A DNA stretch of 64,000 nt from Phoronis australis (Eukaryota > Phoronida > Phoronidae), in NCBI GenBank assembly GCA_002633005.1, contig NMRA01000387.1, positions 1 through 64,000 on the forward strand, in the 5' to 3' direction. The notes below the pieces were generated by a model. It searched no databases and was not told the origin of the DNA. It was given only the letters and a program-made list of their open reading frames with translations. Shown piece by piece: positions 12,539 to 24,292 of this stretch (positions within the stretch are counted from its first letter, which is position 1; each line of letters starts with the position of its first letter). A program made the position numbers and the translations under genes.

Positions 12539-12612
12539 TATCTGCGAACCGTATGAAAGTGAAGTGACGTATAATCTGCGATCCGTATGAAAGTGAAGTG
12601 ACTTATATATGT
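12539..12612 (+). repeat. Two-copy 37 bp tandem repeat
   Basis: ATCTGCGA-CCGTATGAAAGTGAAGTGAC occurs twice back to back with two substitutions, about 480 bp upstream of gene B. Confidence 0.7.
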
Positions 12613-12626
12613 AACATAACAAAGCT

Positions 12627-12700
12627 GTCTTCTCTCTCTCCCTCCCTCCCTCCCTACCTCCTTCGCTCCCTCCCTCCCTCCCTCCCTCCCTTTCATAATT
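12627..12700 (+). repeat. CCCT/CT-rich microsatellite
   Basis: Pyrimidine tract of TCTC and CCCT units, 390 bp upstream of the gene B start codon. Confidence 0.85.
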
Positions 12701-13087
12701 TCAGCGAAGGACTACTGCAAAGAAAGGGGTGAATCTTAATTTTGTGAAATCATTGCATTCACAGTTGGCTTCTTCACGGCATTGCGCATGGCCAACCCAG
12801 CAATCGCTTTTCGTCAATATACCACACGAAATAATTAACACAGTCCTCCTAATTACCACGGCTGCTACAAAACAATATTCTAAAATCAATATTTGCTTTA
12901 CTATCTTACAGAAAAATCCGTGAGAATGTTCTCTGACAGCTCAAGGTGATTTTATTTGTTCTTTTAATTTATCCCCTTCAAACAAGTTTGTTCTTCAGAA
13001 CTTATCTGTCAATCACGTCACCGTCAACAAAATAAAACGCATTGTTGGCTACGTCGTCACTCAGATTCGTAACGGCACGAGTGCATC

Positions 13088-13427
13088 ATGGACGTCTGCG
13101 GAAACAAATGTCCTGCATGGGCATTACTCGCCATTGGGTGGATAATCTGCGCAGGTGCAGAAAAAACAGCATCTGTGACGGAAAGTCTTTTTACGTTGAA
13201 GCCTGGTTCCATATCGGGTCAAGGAATAACTGTCTTGGCGAATACCACGAAAGTGTCCTTGAGCCGATGCGCGTTTGTCTGCAACGCTGTCGAAGAGTGC
13301 GACGGTGCTAATTTTGATAAGGGTGACCGTACATGCTTAATGCTGTCTTGGGGAACCAACCAGACTGACCCTCAGTCGGAGGATAATGAGTGGATGTTTC
13401 TGGCAAAGCAGAGGACAAAGTATCAGG
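13088..13427 (+). CDS. Gene B exon 1: signal peptide and PAN/apple-like module
   Basis: 340 nt, start ATG 13088, donor g|gtaaat in phase 1. This start gives a short polar N-terminus followed by a hydrophobic core, as in gene C. Conserved with gene C: an N-x-T glycosylation sequon just before the first module Cys (ANTT here, ENAT in C), then C-x3-C, C-D-G-A, C, and a final NEWMFL/NQQWIL block. This Cys pattern with a trailing aromatic strand is what I take as the PAN fold. Confidence 0.85.
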
Positions 13428-13572
13428 GTAAATGATGTCTGTTGCTTGATTACGTAGAGGGACAGAAAGACATACAGACGGACAAACTACGTCACTCAGA
13501 TAGTATAGTGGGCAAATACAAAGCTTGAGAGACATACACATAGACAAATGGATGGATGGATGGATTTCGGGG

Positions 13573-13637
<65 letters not shown>

Positions 13638-16600
13638 AATGAGTGGTTGATTTGATAGGTAGATAAATGTACAGGCTTCTGTTCACTTAAACAGAACCGG
13701 CTAAGATTCGCTTCGAAATCTATTTTAGATAATTGAGATATAAAACAGGTGCAACTCGCGAATGTTCACGGAACTAGCTGCTCCTGGCGTAAATGTCTAG
13801 CAATTATCGTTGGTCAAACGCTCACTTACTTGGCCAACGATACTATCGTTGGCCAAATCGCTGAACGCTACGCAGGTAAGTTATGTGCGTAACTTAATTC
13901 TTGTTAGAGGCGTAAAGTAATTATTGCGGCGTAAATTAATACGTAAATTCAATGTTATCAATATAAAATTCAATCCTATTTGGTAAATTCAATACCATTT
14001 AAAAACTCTACCCTAAATTAACGAAGTCAATCCTGGTGCAAAGATTCAGTGTTTTGAAAATCAATGCTGCCGGGCTTGAGGAAACTGCTGAGCGCATTTT
14101 CCACCGACAGCTTTGCTTTTCCAAGCAGATTTGATTTTTTAAGAGTTAGGTTTGATTTTTCAAACACGATTGAGTTTTTCAAATTAGGTTTGATTTTTTC
14201 GAATAAGCAGTGGTTTTTTAGCAGCATTGATTTTAGGACTTCGGTTTGATATTTACGAATTAAGTTTGATGTTTCTATTAACTATTAGACTATATGTCTT
14301 GCCCTTTCCGCGCCCCTTTCCGACATGTTTTGCACACACACAGGAATTTTGCACGGATTCTTCAAGTTGCGTACAGTTCCACAAAGGGTATGTCGGTGTC
14401 GTCGGCGATGGAATTTGTAGGCTCACTCATTTTGACATTTTTCGCACTGGCAGACGACGATAGCTCGGGACCATCTCTGAGACTGTAGCATTCAGTGGTC
14501 GATGTGTGCTAGCTCCCTTCGTACACTGGCTTTCCCAAGGGGCATGGAACGCGAAAGCTCGTCAAAAATATCTTTTAAAGATTTCATGACGAAAGTACTA
14601 TCTCTCAACGTCTATAGAGTTATTCACTTTCCCTTGTGAGGAAATTTCCAGAAAAAAACCCACAAAATTCATGATTTTTGAAATACGCGTGAAGGAAAAC
14701 ACTCTCTAGTCACCATAGAATTTCAAATCTTCCTCCCGCTTAAGATAAATAGGAGAATGCGCTCACAGTCATCGGACAAACACTTGTCTGACAACATGGA
14801 TATCTCAACGGCAGATTATCATGTGTGATCGCACTATGACGCAAGCCTGAGGAGGCAGTGCGGCCTGGTTGATAAGTGCCCGCTTTCTTTACTCGATGTC
14901 GTGGGTTCGAGTCCCACCAGGTCACACTGCTAAACCCTTGAGCCAAGTTTCTAGCTCCTCAGCTCGGTTTTATAACCATATATTAATAAAGCATAAAAAT
15001 ATTTCCGGTGGAATGGGCCCACATGCGAGGCCTGCGCACGTCTGGTGCAACGTGTATCAGACCGCCTGCAATTATTTTTTATATGACGCAAGCCAGAATT
15101 CCAAATGCCTTTTAGAATATACGAGGGTATTTGAATACAGTGTCCGAAAATCACGCGACTTTACCGTACCACGATACCTTTGTAACCAATTTTAAACGGT
15201 TACGACTTCCACCAATTGCATCTTAATTGGACTGGCTGCTGCTTGAAGTCGCCATTGCTTTGTTTACATCAAAGGCTTAAGGTCACATTTTCAATATAAG
15301 GGAAATGTGGTACGTCTATGTCTTGCCATACCAAATAAGGAGACGTGTTTTGCCTTGTGGAAGGAAAATCGACGAAGGAACGAGCAGTCGACACTTCGTT
15401 TCTTGAAATTTGGAACTAAAAGAAAAATCCTTTGACATCAACAGAATTCATAATCTTTACGAACAAACCGTAAAAATACCTGGTGAATAGGTTGAATTCT
15501 GTTTCAATGACAGTGAACTACTTTGAATAATGTTGAAAGAGATCCAGACTTATTTAAATGCAAACAACGTCTGAAATGCCATGATCTGCCAAGCAATACA
15601 TATCTACCTGGGAATGATGCCCTGCACAGTGCGCGAAAACTATAGAACTTCACTCAAATGGATCCGTAACTACCACAATTCTTGCCGCGATTTTTACGAC
15701 TTGCGGATTTTCGTTTCAGTCTGTCTTACATGTATATGATGAATCAGTTTGCTCTGTTTAGCTCAGATTCTCGTCTACCTTTGTTCCACCCTTCCCCCGT
15801 AAGTGCAGCAGCTTTGCCGCGGTGCCTCCAGGTAAAGGTCTGCTTTCAAAGGTGGGAACAAACCAAAATTAATTTTAAGTCGCGCCCGGCGTTGTGTCCA
15901 AACTAGTGAAATCGCATCTTACAAGCGCCTTTTGCAGTCACGTTTTATAATACTACGCATGCCAAGAACTTGCCCAGTCACGTCCTTTCATTCTGTGTAT
16001 TTTCCGTCCAAAACACAGGACAATTAAGCAGGCACTTCTGAGACATCGCCATAAACGCAACATTGAAAATTTATCGAAAATACCAGTTTAAGTATTTAGC
16101 GCACTTGGGTTCATAGGTACCTTGACCAACATGTGACTTCTTGCAACCACACAACTTGCCTCGTGACAGTTAAACGGATACTAAACCCTGTTTTGATGAT
16201 TTAAATCCACACTTGTTCTGTTACCTGCTAATGCATCATTGGCGTCAATCGCGAAAAATAAAAACTGGAATCAACTAAAAACTCATACCCTCTATCTCAC
16301 AAATTGGAAATTATGGTCCTTGGTGGGTGGTCTTTTCATACAGTTGCCGTGAAATTCGTTTAAAGCGTAGGTCACGCTTGTCTGTTTCGCACACTTTTAA
16401 GAAGTTTTCAAATTTTCTTCAAAACGTTCGACAGTTGTCGAGGGTTACAAACCATTTTGTTTCAGAGAACTGGATAGAAACATCGTTTTTAGTGTCTGTT
16501 TATAGGCAAATATCGGGTTTGGTATCCTTTTAAGTGAAGTGTTGCAAGGACAAGCTTTGTGTCGTTTGCGTTGCTGGCACTGAAGTCCACTCTCCTTGGG

Positions 16601-19600
16601 CGCCGTCGCGGGACGGTAAGAATTTTGCTCATCACAGTTGGAATTCATTTTTAAAGGCATCTACTAAAAAGTTACTACGAGGCAAAAGGCAATAGTATGA
16701 CATTCGTTCGTAAACAGTTTAAGATTTTGATCCAGTAGATGTGTGTAAATTATGAGTAATCTCCAGGAGTATGAACTATGAAAATCTTTGATACAAACAA
16801 TTTGTGTCAATTTTTGTCATTTCCTTGTAAGTTGAATCCAATAACTGTCATTTCGAGCTTTGATCAATAATTGATGACAAACTGTCACATGTTCACAGGT
16901 AGCAAAGACTATCCTACTTCTGTCATTGACGGCACTAGGTGGCGCCCGTTTTGGTGGTTCAAGGCTGGAACACCGTGGCCCAGCATCGTCAGTGACGTAT
17001 TTCAGGGTAAGCAGCAGTCGAAATTTGGAAATTAAGTTTTTATATATCCAGAATAAGTACAGTTTGTGCATTTTAAGATCATATATTTATTAAATATTGA
17101 ATAACGAGGGAAACTGAATGTCGCGAGGTTTTTCCATTAAAAAGTTTTAAAATAAAGTTGAAAAGCGTGGAAAAAACAAATATTTTCATTTTCTGCTTGT
17201 TACACCCGATCACTATTTTATAATACATTGTTCAGTCATACTTACGGAGTTGAAACGAAACTCTTAGCGATGCAAAATTTCTAACCTTTTCAAGTTGGAC
17301 ATATGGTGAAACGAAATACATGCATGTACTGGCAGCAAGTTTCCTGAGCGTCTTCTCATAAGCAGCTGTCGGTTGTTTTGTATGGCTATTCCAGAGAGAG
17401 TGTCATCCCGAGAATATGGGAGGACTGTGAGGAAGCTAGAATCTAAAGAAGCCAGTACAGTGAATAACACGTCGTGGAATGAAATATGCAAACATTTGCT
17501 TCACTTGCAGACGAGTACGGGTCATGTGACCACAGCGCAACATACTGTTTTGGAAGACTTCCCGCCAGTCTGAAAGAAGATCAAAGCGAATTGTTGGCCG
17601 AAGATTCGGCAGGCACCGTATATAGGTGAGGTGGGGCTAAAATTTCAGTAGGATATCTTACACATATATATTGCAGACATTTAAATGTGGAGGAATTATT
17701 TGTCCAACAAATCTAAAAGTCAAACAAACGATTAAACTATGCACTAAGCTACTCCAAACTACAGCCGTTGACGGGAGATTTGTAACCGAACAGTTTAAAA
17801 CGCCAACCGATAATTAAAAGTTGCAAAACATACTTTATCGTAATGCCGAGTCACCATGAAACGCAATGCACTAAAATTGTTCGTGAATCTTTAGGGCAGG
17901 TGTCACCAAACTTAAAATTACATTTCATGCCCAAGAATTCTCAATGATTTTAAGAAATATCGGACCTTGTAGGTTACAAATTTCATTACATATAAATTAA
18001 CAGGGTTCCGCGACATATATACGTAACTTCATATTCTGAAAATTTGGCGGAGGCTCATTTATTCTAGGAAAATCTGGCAAAAACAATCCAGCGATCTCGG
18101 CCAGCTAACTAGAAACAAAACAGGACAGAGATGTGGGCACAAAACCCGGACACGCCTTGAATCTTGCATGCTGTTTATTTAACATATGTTTTGTACAATT
18201 TTAAACAGAAAATTGGTGTGCATAAGTTGAGCGCAATAGTAACGTGTAACACAGGTAAAGAGCAGTTTCTTGTTCTTGAATTATAGATGGAAATTCGATT
18301 CGTCCAACTCAGTCGCACACGCTACCTGGCAAGCTTTTCAAGACCGAGTTGCGTGCGACATTCAAGATGGAGATGGATGGATGCCAACAGTTGTTAGTGG
18401 TAAGTGGCGATAATACTGAGTTTAAGCATGCAACCTTGAGACGGGGCTATTACAGGCACGTGTTGTGAACTATGGATAAGTCAAACTCTGACGATTTATT
18501 TATTAATCAACATGGTGTAGCTTTCCTCTTTTGGACTTCGGATATACCATGTTTTTCATCCCGGTAAACGAGCTTCCATTTTTTATTGTTTCTGTGACAG
18601 ATTTTCCTCTGGTCTATTTTCCGTAGACAGCAAGACATCAGTTAGCACTTGAAAAACCTCCCGCTTATGGAACGGAAACACTGAATTCAATCCCACAATT
18701 CAGCACTCCAACTTCACTGACTAATCACTTAAGTGGTCGTCATTTTGCTCAGATAGTGGGCTGATAAGCACTCAGGAAACACTCGCTTTTCACTCACGTG
18801 ATTTTGCGAGATCTTGCTTTTCTTGCAAGAAACTTGGTCTATGGAACGCACTCCAGCTCAATGGGCTAATAGGCTTGTGTGCTGCGAACACTCACGGGTC
18901 ATTTATTCAGTAGTCAAATGCCCTGGTCAGTGCTTCATTCAAATACATGTAGGCCAAGCACTGAGTTCAGAGGGATTACATGCACACTCGAGAAACCAGT
19001 GACAAATTAGTTCAACCAGGAAGACATTATCCGATAATGCCTTGCTGGTTCAACGAAGTCTATTCAATTTGTATCCTCCTCAATAATTTATGTCTGCATA
19101 GGTGTTTCTCATGCGTCAACTTAGATGCAACATACGAGTTTTTTCTTACAGAAGTTTTATATCGAGTCTGTTGCCGGGAAGAAAGGGGTACATAAGTAGA
19201 TGTTTCCTGCTGAAACCCCAACCCCAAAATCTCTCAGTAGTTGGCCTTTTCATTTTCGTTGTTAACCCGCCTGAATCTGATGGAGAGTGGAGGAAGGGGA
19301 GGGGGGAGGGAGCTTCGCACTAGTGCTACATTATATGTCGTTCGTTACTCGCTGTATAAGATCTTGCCTACAAGACATGTCTCTTCTTTTTCAGGAAAAA
19401 ATCCCACCTCAGTTCAAGATTCCGTTCTGTACAAAGAGGTCTATGGTGTGACTTCTTACATGATTGACGACAACGGATGCAATTGCATGTCGACTCTCAA
19501 TATGGGTCACAGCATATGCACTTTCGGCCTCTCAAAATCCGAATTTGGAGTAGAGCTGTTGGACTCGGGCTGCGACACGCCCAACAACCGGAATGGATTG

Positions 19601-22533
19601 ACACTGTATTTCAAAGGTAAATGCATAATTGCATATCCTCCGTTAATGTGTGGATAAAAATGGATGACCGAAAGATAGTCTCTACATTTCAAACCGTGTG
19701 CTTTTCTCGTNTCAATCTCACAATTCAGCACTCCAACTTCACTGACTAATCACTTAAGTGGTCGTCACACTCGCTTTTCACGCACGTGATTTTGCGAGAT
19801 CTTGCTTTTCTTGCAAGAAACTTGGTCTATGGAACGCACTCCAGCTCAATGGGCTAACAGGCTTGTGTGCTGCGAAAACTCACGGGTCATTTATTCAGTA
19901 GTCTAATGCCCTGGGCAGTGCTTCATTCAAATACATGCGGGCCAAGCACTGAGTTCAGAGGGACTACATGCACACGCGCGAAACCAGTGACAAATTAGTT
20001 GAACCAGGAAGACATTACCCGATAATGCCTTCCTGGTTCAACGAAGTCTATTCAATTTGTATCCTCCTCAATAATTTATGTCTGCATAGGTGTGTCTCAT
20101 GCGTCAACTTAGATGCAACACGCGAGTTTTTTCTTACAGAAGTTTTATATCGAGTCTGTTGCCGGGAAGAAGGGGGTACATACGTAGATGTTTCCTGCTG
20201 AAACCCTAACCCCAAAATCTCTCAGTAGTTGGCCTTTTCATTTTCGTTGTTTACCCGCCTGAATCTGATGGAGGGTGGAGGAAGGGGGGGGGGGGGAGCT
20301 TCGCACTAGTGCTACANATTATATGTCGTTCGTTACTCGCTGTATAAGATCTTGCCTACAAGACATGTCTCTTCTTTTTCAGGAAAAAATCCCACCTCAG
20401 TTCAAGATTCCGTTCTGTACAAAGAGGTCTATGGTGTGACTTCTTACATGATTGACGACAACGGATGCAATTGCATGTCGACTCTCAATATGGGTCACAG
20501 CATATGCACTTTCGGCCTCTCAAAATCCGAATTTGGAGTAGAGCTGTTGGACTCGGGCTGCGACACGCCCAACAACCGGAATGGATTGACACTGTATTTC
20601 AAAGGTAAATGCATAATTGCATATCCTCCGTTAATGTGTGGATAAAAATGGATGACCGAAAGATAGTCTCTACATTTCAAACCGTGTGCTTTTCTCGTTA
20701 ACTACGGGCCGTTTTATCACAACCTCCGCCTTCGCGCAATATGTCTAGTAAGTTAGGTAGGGCATCAATTGCCATAGCTGAATACCTTACACACATTCAT
20801 TGGCTGCCTATGAAATTTCTTACTGGCTTCAAATTCGCTATATGTAGCACAAAAGGAAATATTTTTTTGTGCTCCCAGCCAGTTTCCCACCCTGTACGCC
20901 TTCAGCTGTTTTTGATTCGTGTATTTTGTTTCTTTCTCCTATGGTCCGGGACTCGAGTTTGGTCACCGGTTATGAGGTGTTATTTGAGCGCGTGTGGAGT
21001 AACAGGGCGTGGATATGGAGTTTGTAGGCCTACGCGTGTTTGCTGCTTCCCGGTCCGGGACTGGGTTTTACGGGGATTGAAGCTGGAATTTCGAACAGGA
21101 GCCATGGAATCGTTTACGCCTCCCGATGACTCATAAAGATCAATCATAAAGCTGATCAGAAACTGTCTTGAAGTGGTCGCAGCGTACCGACCCCCTAAGC
21201 ATCATTCTTGAAGAACAAATTCTAGCTGCAATTTCTAGCCACTTTTCGTCTCTGCTGACTGGTCAAAGCACCCTCTGACATAAAATAAAAATGAGCGATA
21301 ATCAACACATACCTGTCACAGTGCTAACTTAACGTTATTTCAAGAGATCACCATAAATAACAGTAGGCAGTCTTCTGTTATCAAGTTCAGCCTGAGTAGT
21401 AACTGAAGGTTTTAGCTTTAATTGCGTTATCGAGGCATGCGTTTCAGGGACGTTTTTGCCCGTAGGTCCTAAGTGCGCGCTTGCAAAATTAGCTTATGAG
21501 TGTACACCTTGAGCAGCGAGCGTACCACTACAATTGGTACCACAGCAGAGACTAGCTCATGGTTGATCCGGAAATGATGTCGAGTAACTTAGCAACGAAG
21601 GCTGGTTCTGCCAAAATGGCAGAGATTGGCCCAGTCATCACAATAATTTAATGTCATGTTGATGTCCACTGAGTAACGTAGCCCCTTTATCGTAATGTCC
21701 GCTAGTGCAGCAATGGAACGAGGCTGACAGTGTTCCGAGACTTGTTTCTCGGAAACGCTTGATCTTTGAATATCTGGTATTAAAAGTTGACCCATTTGCT
21801 TCATGTAAAATTGACTTGTAATCGGTCTCTTCCAATCTGTTGTTCATCCTATTTAAACAAATGCGCGTTCTACTCCCCGGTACACTTTCATTTTTCTCTC
21901 GCATTTTGTATTCAGTAGTCCACTGGTAAAGATAAAAACTGAATCACACGTACGGTTTGATTTTGTGTGCTCTTCGCCCTTGGTGTGAAATCATGTTACA
22001 CGGTTTCGCGTTGAAGTTTCTTGGGGCCTATAAGCTATAAAAATTAGGGAAAGGGTGTGGGCAATAACTTGAGCTGCCTCCGCTGGTCAAAATTTCTTCT
22101 TTCAGCCCTTCCCTAATCGTTGACAACCGTTCGCTACAATTTTCACTCTTCCCCTCATGTCGTCACACTTTTGAAGTGTCCCTTAGGTAGATTTTTTTAG
22201 ATTTATTCAGCTTAATGGATTTTAAAGTACTAATGGGTAAATGTCAGTACTTTATATTTTTGCTTCATTTGCTTGATTTTTGCTCTTGTTTGACGATTGC
22301 AAACGGGTTCACTGTTGACAGAATCGGAAAGGGTCTCACTAGCCCTTCTCTCACTAAATCCATAACAATTTTGTTTACACACCGTGTACAGTATAGTTGG
22401 AAATTTACCGAATGACATAGTCACTTGCACGTGTCTCTACTTCTTTGTTTCAGATGACGACGACTGTATTGGTGTCTCTTGTCCAACAGGAAAAAGATGT
22501 CGGGATGACTTTCATACCCATGTGTGCGAATGA
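13088..22533 (+). CDS. Gene B: secreted PAN-domain protein with unassigned Trp/Cys region (six exons)
   Basis: Exons 13088-13427, 16899-17006, 17511-17625, 18287-18399, 19395-19616 (or its duplicate 20383-20604) and 22454-22533 join in phase to 978 nt, 325 residues plus stop. Order: a hydrophobic signal peptide (ALLAIGWIICAGA, about residues 10-24); a PAN/apple-like module with C-x3-C-x5-C and a later Cys (about 60-95); a conserved unassigned region starting WRPFWWFKAGT and including YCFGRLP and NGLTLYFKG (about 115-300); and a four-Cys acidic-start tail. PAN modules bind protein or carbohydrate in secreted proteins, so an extracellular binding role is inferred and the function is unknown. 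All introns are GT-AG. Gene C, opposed 12 kb away, is the best comparison and confirms every exon. Exon 5 appears twice, next to an N, probably an assembly artefact. Confidence 0.85.
13546..13634 (+). repeat. GATG and GT microsatellites
   Basis: Three to four GGAT units then about 28 GT dinucleotides. On the other strand the GT run makes a Thr-His open frame that is an artefact. Confidence 0.95.
13935..14285. repeat. Degenerate array of AATTCAAT and TTTGATTTTT words
   Basis: The left part repeats AAATTCAAT-type words at about 25-30 bp steps and the right part repeats TTTGATTTTT(C/T)AA-type words at similar steps. The two halves are roughly complementary, so the block is a loose large inverted repeat. 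Origin unknown. Confidence 0.5.
14850..14935 (+). repeat. tRNA-derived SINE head
   Basis: GTGGGTTCGAGTCCCAC (14901-14917) is a perfect T-arm with a canonical B box (GGTTCGAGTCC). Upstream GCGGCCTGGTTGATAAG resembles an A box at the right spacing. The acceptor and anticodon stems do not close well, so a SINE head or tRNA relic is more likely than a functional tRNA. Confidence 0.65.
16171..16538 (+). mobile_element. TTAA-flanked MITE, AAGGATAC family, full copy
   Basis: The left end TTAAACGGATACTAAACCC is mirrored by the right end, which read inverted is TTAAAAGGATACCAAACCC. TTAA lies on both sides. No coding. A partial second copy, reversed, is at 55610-55836 (shared TGATGCATTAACAGGT-like block). 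Confidence 0.7.
16899..17006 (+). CDS. Gene B exon 2: WRPFWWFKAGT block
   Basis: 108 nt, acceptor ttcacag, donor g|gtaagc, phase 1 to 1. It carries R-W-R-P-F-W-W-F-K-A-G-T, identical in gene C, and ends with S/T-D-V-x-Q. It lies outside any open frame with a start codon and was found by comparison with gene C. Confidence 0.85.
17007..17510 (+). other. Gene B intron 2
   Basis: 504 bp, GT-AG, no other signal. Confidence 0.7.
17511..17625 (+). CDS. Gene B exon 3: two-Cys YCFGRLP block
   Basis: 115 nt, acceptor cttgcag, donor ag|gtgagg, phase 1 to 2. It reads DEYGSCD, then YCFGRLPASLKED and SELL-EDS-VYR. Gene C exon 3 has the same length and about 70% the same residues by eye, with both cysteines kept. 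Confidence 0.85.
17626..18286 (+). other. Gene B intron 3
   Basis: 661 bp, GT-AG, no other signal seen. Confidence 0.65.
18287..18399 (+). CDS. Gene B exon 4: W-FDS-NSVAHATW block
   Basis: 113 nt, acceptor attatag, donor g|gtaagt, phase 2 to 1. It reads RWKFDSSNSVAHATWQAFQD and ends WMPTVVSG. It has one Cys (VACD) that gene C lacks, so this Cys is unpaired or newly paired. Confidence 0.85.
18400..19394 (+). other. Gene B intron 4
   Basis: The part from 18687 on, together with exon 5, is repeated at 19712-20670 after the N at 19711. It contains a purine-rich GGGAGG tract near 19285-19312. Confidence 0.6.
19395..19616 (+). CDS. Gene B exon 5, first copy
   Basis: 222 nt, acceptor tttttcag, donor g|gtaaat, phase 1 to 1. 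It reads from SVQDSVLYKEVYGV through DDNGCNCMSTLNMGH to NGLTLYFKG. Gene C exon 5 is six codons longer, the difference lying between the third Cys and the last Cys. Confidence 0.8.
19712..20670 (+). repeat. Second reading of gene B intron 4 end plus exon 5
   Basis: Repeats 18687-19680 with about 97% identity by eye and a ~45 bp deletion, starting immediately after the N at 19711. The exon 5 copy (20383-20604) is identical in protein. Most simply an unmerged overlap or second allele. A second N at 20317 sits just after a long G run. Confidence 0.7.
20383..20604 (+). CDS. Gene B exon 5, second copy
   Basis: 222 nt with intact splice sites in the same phase and the same peptide as 19395-19616. 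If both were real and spliced in, the protein would repeat 74 residues; phase 1 to 1 would permit this. An assembly duplicate is more likely. Confidence 0.7.
20605..22453 (+). other. Gene B intron 5
   Basis: Matches the gene A intron (71-1913 followed by 2837-2860), but here it is uninterrupted, which suggests that this is the true layout and that the repeated part of intron A is an artefact. Confidence 0.65.
22454..22533 (+). CDS. Gene B exon 6: four-Cys tail and stop
   Basis: 80 nt, acceptor ttgtttcag, stop TGA 22531-22533. It reads DDDDC-IGVSCPTGKRCRDDFHTHVCE, with Cys spacing identical to gene C exon 6. Confidence 0.85.
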
Positions 22534-22964
22534 GATGATGGAATCAATTCATTTTCAATGTTGTTTTTATTATTTATCTTCGTGTTGGTTCATGATAATG
22601 ATAAGGGCGATGATATTGGTAATGAATCACAAAATTGAGAAAAAAATGCATCGTGTGGTTTGCTTGCTATCATCTTGATTTGGAAAATAATTTGAATCTG
22701 CCAGAATAACTCGGAAGGAACAGCAGCTATATCACACTTTTAAGGGAGTGAATGAAGTTTCGGACCTCAATTTTGTCGCCACCGAGATTGCGTTTACTAC
22801 ATTTTCTAACCTAGAAATGTGTCGATTTATCAATGATTAATATAAACTCTCTCGCTATACTGCTTTGATGGCTAAATAAGGGTGATAAACTGTGCTCCAA
22901 AAATCATTTTTGATCAGTTCCAAGACATAAGCAGTGAGCTAGGTAACATAATTAACTCTCGAAT

Positions 22965-23296
22965 TTACATTACAAATTGAAATGGGCTCACTATGCAACC
23001 TTGGCCTGTTCCAATGACGTCATCAAAAAATTCTCTCACTCCTAGTTCATTATTTTTCAAAATCGTCAGAACACTGCCATGTAAAACATTTTTGTAACTT
23101 GTATCATAGCAGTTCATGTGGAATATTATCGAACGCACGGGAGAAATCAACAAAAAGAGCATAAACCGTCACCTTCTTTTTGTAATATATTTCTGCACCA
23201 TATCTTGTATAGTAAATATTTGATCAACGGTGCTATAACCCTTCCTAAATCCAGCTTGAGACTCATTCACAAGTTGCTTTCATTTGACCAAATGGC
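22965..23296 (-). pseudogene. Non-LTR reverse transcriptase relic, second copy
   Basis: Same relic as 3385-3860, cut at 23296 by the deletion, keeping the QAGFR and FVDFSRAFD region and the G-x-G-Q-G-C block. Confidence 0.7.
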
Positions 23297-23677
23297 ATTC
23301 TTTCACTTATACGCACCGAAAATGATTGAGTGCGTATGGTTCTCCTGTCCTTGTGTCATGTAAAACGTTCATCGCGAGCTCTCATTGCACAAGGAAATAT
23401 CCACGCACAGGACACGTTTATTGATTTCATACAAAGGGGCGATCACGTTCGCTTTCACAAGTGCACATATGTGTAGTACAACACCGTTTCTGAATTTCAA
23501 CAGGGCTGCTTATATCGCGATTTAGCAATCGTAAAGGTTGTCATGAGCTGGTATCAATATAAACGGAAACATCACGAGTATGCTTTAACAAATACTTAGA
23601 AGAATTGGGCCTAACAAGAATGTAAAAAAACACGACAAAGTGAAAAAAAGATACATATAAGAAATTGATAAATACAC

Positions 23678-23796
23678 AAAACGTACCGAGAGTGGCGTTC
23701 ATGAAGTAATATCCCACGAGACATTATTCCGCGTATCGACCGAGGCATTCGGTCGAGTGGGATATTACTTCGTGTACGTCAATCGAGGTACGTTTT
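23678..23796. repeat. Foldback element, ACGTACC family, copy 2
   Basis: Same structure as 4628-4746; both outer arms are intact. Confidence 0.75.
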
Positions 23797-24292
23797 GTAT
23801 TTATCCCATGCGCTTCGAATTCCTAAATTGGTTTTATTTTTGGCAGATTTTTAAATGGTTTACTCAGACTGTTCACGTGGCGCATCCTATGTATGTACTT
23901 GCGCGTTAGGTTGCAAGGTTTGTATAGTAAAAGAAACAGTTTTAAATGTAAGTACATGTATTTATTACTTGAAAAGAGATGACACAGATGAAAACAACGG
24001 TAACCGTGCGTTGAACTTGTAACATCTTCTGAAAGTAGTTAAATAACAACAATATTTGATATTGTTACCGAGGAATCGGCGCCTGAGTTGCAGACGATAT
24101 AATATTTAGCAATGTTGAAAACTGCTGGAGACAGAATTCAGTGTCATATTAACAGTTTTGTAACAGATGTTACGTTTAGGGCCTGATTGCATGTCGAGTG
24201 TTATTTATACTGCTGCAAAAGTATTACTTTAAACTATATTCAGAAAGTTTGATGATCGAACTGGCCAACGACGTCGAGTCGACACTGACCCA

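Larger units (their letters stand above)
13428..16898 (+). other. Gene B intron 1 (3.5 kb)
   Basis: Holds a GT microsatellite, a degenerate TTTGATTTTT array, a tRNA-derived SINE head and a TTAA-flanked MITE, listed separately. No further exon of the family seen. Confidence 0.6.

Noticed and set aside
13020-13070. AATAAAAC and TCAGATTC as a TATA/initiator pair for gene B
   Set aside because: Both matches are weak and common in AT-rich DNA.
13042-13311. 89-codon frame overlapping gene B exon 1
   Set aside because: Shadow of exon 1 in another frame; the PAN frame is supported by gene C.
13492-13686. Thr-His rich frame
   Set aside because: Translation of the GT microsatellite.
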